NCBI GenBank assembly: GCA_016297775.1
Contig: JAEDGA010000034.1
Coordinates: 1 to 13,258, forward strand
Direction: 5' to 3'
Length of the DNA stretch: 13,258 nucleotides
Origin: Candidatus Methanomethylophilaceae archaeon
GTDB lineage: Archaea; Thermoplasmatota; Thermoplasmata; Methanomassiliicoccales; Methanomethylophilaceae
The notes under the pieces are model-generated. The model was not told the DNA's origin and searched no databases. It saw only the letters and a list, made by a program, of their open reading frames with translations. The position numbers and the translations under genes are program-made. Positions within the stretch are counted from its first letter, which is position 1. Each line of letters begins with the position of its first letter. Of this stretch, positions 7,169-13,258 are shown piece by piece.

Positions 7169-10100
7169 ATGAGGATGGTGCACATCTCCATAGGTACGAA
7201 GGACAGCCACATGATGGACCGTGCGGCCGGTGCGATGCTCCCTCTCGGGATCGTGTATTCTTGTTACGACGCATCGGAGGCCGATTCCGATCCGATGATA
7301 CTGAAGGATATGCTGGATACCGTAGCATCGGCGGATCTCGTCACCATAAAGGTGCACGGGGATACCACATACTTCAAGAGATTCGACAGACTGGAGCGTG
7401 TGATATCCAATTACGGCGTGTCCGCCCTCCTTACATGTACCGATTCATCCATTACCGAACGTTACAGACATATGTTCAAGGGATCCGACAGCGATCATGC
7501 GTCGGGCATACTGTTCATGGAATGCGGAGGGGATGACAACCTCGTATCCCTGATGAAACTGGCGCTGAGGATGGGGGGTGAGGACATCGATGTCCCCGAT
7601 CCCGTGTATCCGCCGGCACAGGGGATATACCGTCCAGGTCTGGACGATATCGATATAGATCGTTACGTGGACTCCCTGGATCGTTCCAGACCCACGGTGG
7701 GGATATTCTTCTACCAGAGACAGTGGGTGACCGGGAACACGCGCCATATAGATGCGTTGATACGCGAGATAGAGTCGCTGGGTGCCAACGCGGTACCTGT
7801 CTTCATGTATGCCTCGGAACTCAAGGTCCCGGGGGCCAGGGGTACATCCGCCATCCTCAGGGAGAGTCTGGTCAGGGACGGGGTGCCGGTCCTGGATTCC
7901 ATAATCGAGACCATGAGCTTCTCCCAGACGCTGGTGGCCAATCCGGGTTCGGGGGAGCAGCTGTCGGATGACAACTTCTTCCTGGATTACGGCGTGCCGG
8001 TGATACAGTCGATGTCATGCTGCCGTTCCGCCGAGGTGTGGAGGGACGACATAAACGGGTTGACCGCATCGGAGATAGCATACGACATCGCCCATCCGGA
8101 ATTCGACGGGCAGATCATATCGGTGGCTTGCGGAAGCACCGAGAAGGATACGGACGGTTCCGTATCCATACGTCCTTTGGATGACCGCCCCCGCAGGGTG
8201 GCGGATACGGCCGTCAACTGGGCAGCATTGGTGCACATGCCACGCAGCGAACGCAGGGTCGCGATACTTCTGTACATGTACCCTCCCAAGAACGCCAACG
8301 CCGGAGGCGCATCCGGATTGGATACATTCGCAAGCGTAGTGGATGTTCTGCACAGGATGCGGGACGACGGTTATGATGTCGGCGATAGGATACCGGATAC
8401 GCCGAAGGAACTCACCGACCTCCTTCTGGAAGGTCTGACCAACGATACGCAATGGATGTCGGACGAATCCATACGCATGGGTGCATGCTATCTGATCGGA
8501 CCGGAGGTCTATGACGGTTGGTATTCCAAACTGTCGGATGTCGCCAGGGCCAAACTGGAGGAGGGATGGGGCACGCCTCCGGGAGAGATATGCACCGTGG
8601 ACGACAGTATCGCCGTCCCCGGGATCGTATTCGGGAACGTGTTCGTGGGATTCCAACCGGACAGGGGCAGGAACATGCAGTCGGACTATCACGATCCCAC
8701 CACGGTGATGCCCCACCAGTACTATGCGTTCTATCAATGGCTGAGGTACGTCTTCAAAGCGGATGCCCTGATACATGTGGGTACCCACGGTACGTTGGAA
8801 TGGCTTCCGGGCAAGAGCACGGCGTTGTCGTCTGACTGTTGTCCGGATTACATCCTGGATTCGATACCCGACATCTATCCTTACATAATCGGCAATCCCG
8901 GGGAGGGTATACAGGCAAAGAGACGTGCCGCGGCGGTGATCGTGGATCACATGATCCCGGCGATGACCCGTTCCGGAGGGTATGACGAGCTGGACGAATT
9001 GGAGGCCATGCTCCAGAATTACATGGGCGCGGTGACGCAGCTTCAGGAGGACAAACGTCCGCTGATCAGGGAGAGGCTCAGGGAGACCGTTGCACGTATG
9101 GACATGTACCGGGATCTGAAACTCTCCCCGGACTGTACGGATATGGAATTCGACGATCGTGTGGACGATCTCTATGACTATGTGGTGGATGTGAAGGAGA
9201 ACCTGATCAAGGACGGTCTGCATATCCTGGGGAAGGTGCCGGAGGGCATACGTCTCGAGGAGATGGTGTATTCCCTGACGCGTCTGGACAACGGCGACGT
9301 CCCGTCGCTGTTGGGGTCCGTTGCGGCGACATTCGGTCATACCGTGACGGAACTTCGCGAACACGCTTCCAAGATCGATCCCGCCACCGGATGTCTGAAG
9401 GGTATGCTGCTGGACGACATCGAGGATGCCACGGTGTCCCTGATATCGGAGATGGCCTCGCTCTCATTCGATAAGGGTGGGTGCATCGCCATGGTCGACG
9501 GTACATTCCCGAACGACGACGGTCACATACGCGATGCCGTGTCGTTCGTCTGCGATACCCTGTATCCATCGATATGCATGATGGGGAGGGAGGTGGACAG
9601 CATAATGGACGCATTGGACGGGAGGTACGTGGAACCGGGACCCTCCGGTTGTCCTACCCGCGGAAGGGCGCAGCTGCTGCCCACCGGCAGGAACTTCTAT
9701 TCCCTGGATCCGGACTCCATACCGTGGCATTCCAGTTGGGAGATCGGAAGGAAGATGGCTGACCAGATGCTTGAACGTTATCTTGAGGAGCACGGATCCT
9801 ATCCGAGGGCCATAGGCATGGTGGTATGGGCCACGGACACCATGAAGACCGGAGGGGACGACATAGCGTACATCCTGTGGCTGATGGGTCTCCGCCCCGT
9901 GTGGACAGGATACGGCGGCAGGGTGAGGGACCTGGAGGTGATCCCGGTATCCGAATTGGGCAGACCCAGGATGGATGTGACACTCAGGATAAGCGGTCTG
10001 TTCAGGGACACGTTCCCCAACCTGGTGGAGATGTTCGACCGTGCGGTCAGGAGGATATCCGAACTGGACGAATCCGACGAGGAGAACATCATGAGGGTGA

Positions 10101-10891
10101 ACATCAGACGCGAGACCGCCGAGGCAATAGCCGAAGGTATACCGGAGGACAGGGCCAGGGACGAGGCGATGATGCGCATATTCGGTGATGCGCCCGGAAC
10201 ATACGGTTCGGGCACCAACGTGGCGATCCGCACATCCGAATGGAAGGACGTATCCGATCTCGGTTCGATATACCGCAGTTACGGTGAATATGCATACGGA
10301 GGGGGCAGGAAGGGAAGACGTTCCCCGGAGGCATTCAGACGCAGACTGGGTTCCATGGACGTCACGGTGAAGAACAGCGTATCCCACGAATACGACATGT
10401 TCGACAACGACGACGTCTACAACGATCTAGGGGGATTGAACGCTGCCGTCAGGTCCGTATCCGGCAGGATGCCGATGTCCGTGATAGGTTCGTCCGCCGA
10501 CACCACCGCACCGAGGCTAAGGTCGGTGGACGAGGAAGGACGCTACATATTCCGCAGCAAGATACTGAACCCGAAGTGGGTGGACGGTCTCAAATGTCAC
10601 GGATTCAAGGGTGCGGAGGAGATCTCCAACATGGCGGAGTACGTGTTCGCGTGGAGTGCCACCTCTGATATCATAGATCCGTGGATGTTCAGATCCATAG
10701 CGGAAACATTCCTTCTCGACGGGGAGAACTCCGAATGGTTCAGGGATGCCAATCCTTATGCGATGTACGAGACCGCATCGTGGTTGCTGGAGGCCATAGG
10801 CAGGGGCATGTGGGATGCGGACGAGGATATAAGACGCAGACTCGGCGACCTGTACATGGAACTGGAGGGGGAGTTCGAAGGAAATGAATGA
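7169..10891 (+). CDS. cobN: CobN-type chelatase large (H) subunit, copy 2
   Basis: A 1240-aa CobN/ChlH-family protein, collinear from end to end with the copy at 356-4099. The hallmark HVGTHGTLEWLPGK is at 536-549. Matching blocks include IGNPGEGIQAKRR, PGPSGCPTRG (near 824), WEIGRKMADQM, WATDTMKTGGDDIAYILW, ELGRPRMDV and GLFRDTFPN. The N-terminal 170 residues and the segment after them (NTRHIDALIREIES versus NQAHIYALIRELES in copy 1) differ more, as might be expected of a substrate- or partner-specific part. GGGGTG at 7155-7160 serves as ribosome site, 8 nt before the ATG, and the gene is 15 nt behind the D-subunit gene, so all three are one operon. It is cytoplasmic, with no membrane segments. 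No catalytic block is broken, so it is not a decaying duplicate. Metal and substrate are unknown. Confidence 0.93.
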   Translation: MRMVHISIGTKDSHMMDRAAGAMLPLGIVYSCYDASEADSDPMILKDMLDTVASADLVTIKVHGDTTYFKRFDRLERVISNYGVSALLTCTDSSITERYRHMFKGSDSDHASGILFMECGGDDNLVSLMKLALRMGGEDIDVPDPVYPPAQGIYRPGLDDIDIDRYVDSLDRSRPTVGIFFYQRQWVTGNTRHIDALIREIESLGANAVPVFMYASELKVPGARGTSAILRESLVRDGVPVLDSIIETMSFSQTLVANPGSGEQLSDDNFFLDYGVPVIQSMSCCRSAEVWRDDINGLTASEIAYDIAHPEFDGQIISVACGSTEKDTDGSVSIRPLDDRPRRVADTAVNWAALVHMPRSERRVAILLYMYPPKNANAGGASGLDTFASVVDVLHRMRDDGYDVGDRIPDTPKELTDLLLEGLTNDTQWMSDESIRMGACYLIGPEVYDGWYSKLSDVARAKLEEGWGTPPGEICTVDDSIAVPGIVFGNVFVGFQPDRGRNMQSDYHDPTTVMPHQYYAFYQWLRYVFKADALIHVGTHGTLEWLPGKSTALSSDCCPDYILDSIPDIYPYIIGNPGEGIQAKRRAAAVIVDHMIPAMTRSGGYDELDELEAMLQNYMGAVTQLQEDKRPLIRERLRETVARMDMYRDLKLSPDCTDMEFDDRVDDLYDYVVDVKENLIKDGLHILGKVPEGIRLEEMVYSLTRLDNGDVPSLLGSVAATFGHTVTELREHASKIDPATGCLKGMLLDDIEDATVSLISEMASLSFDKGGCIAMVDGTFPNDDGHIRDAVSFVCDTLYPSICMMGREVDSIMDALDGRYVEPGPSGCPTRGRAQLLPTGRNFYSLDPDSIPWHSSWEIGRKMADQMLERYLEEHGSYPRAIGMVVWATDTMKTGGDDIAYILWLMGLRPVWTGYGGRVRDLEVIPVSELGRPRMDVTLRISGLFRDTFPNLVEMFDRAVRRISELDESDEENIMRVNIRRETAEAIAEGIPEDRARDEAMMRIFGDAPGTYGSGTNVAIRTSEWKDVSDLGSIYRSYGEYAYGGGRKGRRSPEAFRRRLGSMDVTVKNSVSHEYDMFDNDDVYNDLGGLNAAVRSVSGRMPMSVIGSSADTTAPRLRSVDEEGRYIFRSKILNPKWVDGLKCHGFKGAEEISNMAEYVFAWSATSDIIDPWMFRSIAETFLLDGENSEWFRDANPYAMYETASWLLEAIGRGMWDADEDIRRRLGDLYMELEGEFEGNE

Positions 10892-10911
10892 CGATATCCC
10901 CCATCGACCAC

Positions 10912-10927
10912 GATGATATCATCTTTT
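10912..10927 (+). terminator. Possible weak terminator or dyad after cobN copy 2
   Basis: The perfect 12-bp palindrome GATGATATCATC (10912-10923) is followed at once by four T residues, with another T4 at 10936-10939. Archaeal termination depends mainly on T-rich tracts and these are short, so this is only suggestive. The arms GATG/CATC resemble the chelatase operator but with a 4-nt spacer. Confidence 0.25.
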
Positions 10928-10946
10928 GTACATCATTTTGATTAAT

Positions 10947-10964
10947 ATTAGACAATCGTCTAAT
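10947..10964 (+). promoter_or_regulatory. Candidate operator before pyrG, ATTAGAC-N4-GTCTAAT dyad
   Basis: A perfect 7-bp inverted repeat with a 4-nt AATC spacer, ending 7 nt before the candidate TATA box, where the BRE and TFB contacts would be. A related site before glnN (12731-12748) matches 14 of 18 positions. It does not look like the GGAA-N6-TTCC operator described for the methanogen nitrogen repressor NrpR, so the binding factor is unknown. Confidence 0.6.
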
Positions 10965-10971
10965 GAAAGCA

Positions 10972-10979
10972 TTTATCTA
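10972..10979 (+). promoter_or_regulatory. TATA box of pyrG
   Basis: TTTATCTA, preceded by a purine-rich BRE-like GAAAGCA. The predicted transcription start is near 11002, leaving about 12 nt of leader with no Shine-Dalgarno sequence. The other AT-rich word, TATAAAT at 10994-11000, is too near the ATG to place the start upstream of the coding region. Confidence 0.5.
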
Positions 10980-10995
10980 CAATCATATGATTGTA
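10978..10995 (+). promoter_or_regulatory. Perfect 18-bp palindrome in the pyrG promoter
   Basis: TACAATCATATGATTGTA is its own reverse complement over all 18 bases. It overlaps the end of the candidate TATA box and covers the stretch up to the inferred transcription start, a classic repressor position. No second copy was seen, so it seems distinct from the ATTAGAC dyad just upstream. Confidence 0.5.
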
Positions 10996-11013
10996 TAAAT
11001 CCCGTTGATTCAA

Positions 11014-12627
11014 ATGAAGTTGATTTTCGTCAGCGGCGGAGTCATATCCGGTCTCGGCAAGGGGATCACCGCATCCTCCATAGGCAGGCTCCTGAAATCA
11101 CGCGGTCTCAAGGTGTCCGCGATAAAGATCGATCCGTATCTCAACATAGACGCAGGAACGATGAACCCCTTCGAGCACGGTGAGGTGTACGTCCTCGACG
11201 ACGGAGGCGAGGTGGATCTCGATCTCGGCAACTATGAGAGGTTCATGGACCTGGAGCTTGGAAGCGACCACAACATCACCACAGGCAAAGTGTACCGTTC
11301 CGTCATAGAGAACGAGAGACGCGGCGATTATCTGGGTAAGACGGTTCAGATCATCCCCCACATCACTGACGAGATCAAGCACAGGATCACGAGCGTTGCC
11401 AGGGAATCCGGTGCGGATGTGGTGATCGTGGAGCTGGGAGGTACCGTCGGGGACATGGAATCCATGCCCTTCCTGGAGGCCGCAAGACAGCTGGGCAGGG
11501 ATCTCGGAAGGGAGGAGAACGTCATGTTCATCCACACCACCCTCATACCGATCATGGGTTCCGTCGGGGAGGAGAAGACCAAGCCCACCCAGCATTCGGT
11601 CAAGGAGCTGATGAGCATAGGTATCCGTCCGGATATGATCGTGGGAAGGTGTTCGGAACCCATCAGCGATTCGGCACGTTCCAAGATCGCCATGTTTTGC
11701 GACGTGGATGAGAAGGCGGTGATATCCGCACCGGATGCGAAATCCATCTATGCAGTACCTTTGTCGCTGGAGGAACAGGGTGTCGCCGACTACATCATAG
11801 AGAGGATGAGGCTCTCACCCCTCACCTCCGGACGCGACATGAAGGACTGGGAATCCTTCCTGGACCGCATCCTGCACCCCACAGAGCACGTCACCGTCGC
11901 CATCGTAGGTAAATACACCTCCCTGGCGGATTCGTACCTGAGCCACCTGGAGGCCTTTGCGCATGCCGGGGCGGAGAGGAGGTGCAAGGTGCATATTAGG
12001 TTCATCGATTCCGACGACCTCCTTTCCAAAGGTACCGACCTGTTGGATGGTGTGCACGGTATCCTCGTCCCCGGAGGTTTCGGCATCAGAGGAATAGAGG
12101 GAAAGATAGTGGCGGCAAGATACGCCAGGGAGAACGGGATCCCGTTCCTGGGAGTCTGTCTCGGATTCCAGATAGCCACCATCGAGATAGGTAGGGACGT
12201 ACTCGGACTCAAGGGTGCCAACAGCACCGAGTTCGATCCCGACACCAAAGCGCCGGTCATCTGTCTGATGCACGAGCAGGCATCCGTGTCATCCATGGGT
12301 GCCACCATGCGTCTCGGTTCACAGAGGGTGTTGTTGGCGGAGGATTCCAAGGCCGCCGGACTCTACGGTTCCACGGACATCACGGAGAGGCACAGGCACA
12401 GGTTCGAGGTCAATCCCGAATACATCGATATGTACGAATCCGCCGGATGGAGGTTCGTCGGCAGATCGGACGACGGTCACAGGATGGAGGTCGGAGAGCT
12501 GAAGGGACACCCGTATTTCGTGGCGTCGCAGTTCCATCCGGAATTCAAATCCAGGCCGATGGCGCCCTCGCCGCTCCATCTCGGACTGGTGGATGCCGCC
12601 ATCGCTTACAAGAACGACATGGATTGA
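11014..12627 (+). CDS. pyrG: CTP synthase (glutamine-hydrolysing)
   Basis: A 537-aa CTP synthase (EC 6.3.4.2), which aminates UTP to CTP with ATP and glutamine; E. coli PyrG has 545 aa. The N-terminal amidoligase domain opens MKLIFVSGGVISGLGKG with the P-loop-like GGVISGLGKG, then IKIDPYLNIDAGTMNPFEHG and ELGGTVGDME, all family signatures. The C-terminal class I glutaminase domain has VPGGFGIRG (oxyanion region), the nucleophile Cys382 in GVCLGFQ, and His508/Glu510 in SQFHPEF, completing the Cys-His-Glu triad. The ATG at 11014 aligns with the usual MK-(L/Y)IF start. An in-frame TTG at 11005 would add three residues but has no support. The gene is monocistronic by appearance, with its own promoter and a 195-nt gap before glnN. 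Two dyads in its promoter suggest tight transcriptional control. Confidence 0.97.
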   Translation: MKLIFVSGGVISGLGKGITASSIGRLLKSRGLKVSAIKIDPYLNIDAGTMNPFEHGEVYVLDDGGEVDLDLGNYERFMDLELGSDHNITTGKVYRSVIENERRGDYLGKTVQIIPHITDEIKHRITSVARESGADVVIVELGGTVGDMESMPFLEAARQLGRDLGREENVMFIHTTLIPIMGSVGEEKTKPTQHSVKELMSIGIRPDMIVGRCSEPISDSARSKIAMFCDVDEKAVISAPDAKSIYAVPLSLEEQGVADYIIERMRLSPLTSGRDMKDWESFLDRILHPTEHVTVAIVGKYTSLADSYLSHLEAFAHAGAERRCKVHIRFIDSDDLLSKGTDLLDGVHGILVPGGFGIRGIEGKIVAARYARENGIPFLGVCLGFQIATIEIGRDVLGLKGANSTEFDPDTKAPVICLMHEQASVSSMGATMRLGSQRVLLAEDSKAAGLYGSTDITERHRHRFEVNPEYIDMYESAGWRFVGRSDDGHRMEVGELKGHPYFVASQFHPEFKSRPMAPSPLHLGLVDAAIAYKNDMD

Positions 12628-12709
12628 TCCCCCCTTCATCCATGTATGCAAACCCCTTCCCCACATATTCCCCTTCATTCCGCGACCATTTCCGCATACG
12701 GTATCCTAT

Positions 12710-12716
12710 GTCTAAT
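12710..12716 (+). promoter_or_regulatory. Extra GTCTAAT half-site upstream of glnN
   Basis: GTCTAAT is the exact right arm of the pyrG operator. With the ATTAGAC at 12731-12737 it makes a second inverted pair with a 14-nt spacer. The glnN region thus has three half-sites, which could bind two dimers or allow an alternative arrangement. Confidence 0.4.
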
Positions 12717-12730
12717 GGCTGACGAATAAG

Positions 12731-12748
12731 ATTAGACAAATGTCTATC
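12731..12748 (+). promoter_or_regulatory. Candidate operator before glnN (ATTAGAC-N4-GTCTA dyad)
   Basis: ATTAGACAAATGTCTATC has a perfect 5-bp core dyad (TAGAC-N4-GTCTA) and matches the pyrG operator at 14 of 18 bases, including the entire left arm. It is 44 nt upstream of the strong TATA box at 12793 but only about 6 nt upstream of an AT-rich word at 12755-12763, the same spacing seen at pyrG. Confidence 0.5.
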
Positions 12749-12754
12749 ATTGAA

Positions 12755-12763
12755 TTAAAAATA
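12755..12763 (+). promoter_or_regulatory. Possible distal TATA element of glnN
   Basis: TTAAAAATA in an AT-rich stretch could serve as a second, upstream promoter starting near 12785. It has the same distance from the ATTAGAC dyad as the pyrG TATA box. It is a weaker match than the proximal box. Confidence 0.25.
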
Positions 12764-12792
12764 ACATCAAACATACACTTATGTCAGAAAGA

Positions 12793-12800
12793 TTTATATG
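12793..12800 (+). promoter_or_regulatory. TATA box of glnN, implying a leaderless transcript
   Basis: TTTATATG preceded by a purine-rich BRE-like AGAAAGA. Its centre is 26 nt before the A of the glnN ATG at 12823, so transcription should begin at or next to the start codon. There is no Shine-Dalgarno sequence before that ATG, which agrees with a leaderless mRNA. Confidence 0.6.
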
Positions 12801-12822
12801 CACATCAGCATAGCAATGTAGT

Positions 12823-13258
<436 letters not shown>

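Noticed and set aside
8015..9364. Minus-strand open frame of 449 codons opposite cobN copy 2
   Set aside because: Antisense shadow with no family resemblance; the sense frame holds the CobN signature in the same interval.
11005..11013. Upstream in-frame TTG start for pyrG
   Set aside because: It adds only three residues not typical of the family; the ATG at 11014 matches the normal CTP synthase N-terminus.
12781..12813. Ten-codon open frame MSERFICTSA before glnN, considered as a leader peptide
   Set aside because: It spans the strong glnN TATA box, has no ribosome site and no run of a regulatory amino acid; archaeal attenuation by leader peptide is not expected.

Overview
The window looks archaeal. 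Genes carry TATA/BRE-type promoters about 26 nt before the inferred transcription start, with no bacterial -10/-35 boxes. Leaders are very short or absent, and Shine-Dalgarno sites are of the GGAG/GAGGT/AGGTG kind. The gene content (class I chelatase subunits with CobN-type large subunits, an archaeal-looking CTP synthase, a type III glutamine synthetase) and the moderately GC-rich composition suggest a methanogen-like Thermoplasmatota, possibly Methanomassiliicoccales. That placement is inference: no rRNA or methanogenesis marker lies in the window.

Left part (1-7153 and on to 10891): a metal/tetrapyrrole island. The 5' end of an ABC-transporter ATPase gene reads leftward off the edge. Next comes a CobN-type chelatase large subunit (1247 aa), also leftward. 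A 127-bp divergent control region separates it from a rightward operon: a ChlI-type AAA+ ATPase (341 aa), a ChlD-type AAA+/VWA subunit (about 634 aa) and a second full-length CobN paralog (1240 aa). The ChlI and ChlD genes overlap, and only 15 nt separate ChlD from the second CobN. Together these make one complete class I chelatase motor (I + D) with two alternative catalytic subunits. Metal and substrate cannot be read from the sequence.

The strongest unusual signal is a small dyad, GGATGATACATCC. It lies just downstream of the inferred TATA box of the ABC gene (286-298) and of the ChlI operon (4198-4210), identical in both. A degenerate copy sits at the first cobN (4117-4129). All three sit in the same place and orientation relative to transcription, which suggests one repressor controls transporter and chelatase together.

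Right part (10892-13258): CTP synthase (pyrG) and the first 145 codons of a type III glutamine synthetase (glnN), both rightward. Both promoter regions carry a second, unrelated dyad, ATTAGAC-N4-GTCTAAT (perfect at pyrG, imperfect at glnN with an extra half-site). The pyrG promoter also has a perfect 18-bp palindrome between its TATA box and start codon. Because one gene consumes glutamine and the other makes it, shared control by a nitrogen- or glutamine-responsive factor is a reasonable hypothesis.

No tRNA, rRNA, CRISPR array, insertion sequence or long repeat was seen. No stretch over 300 bases lacks a gene.
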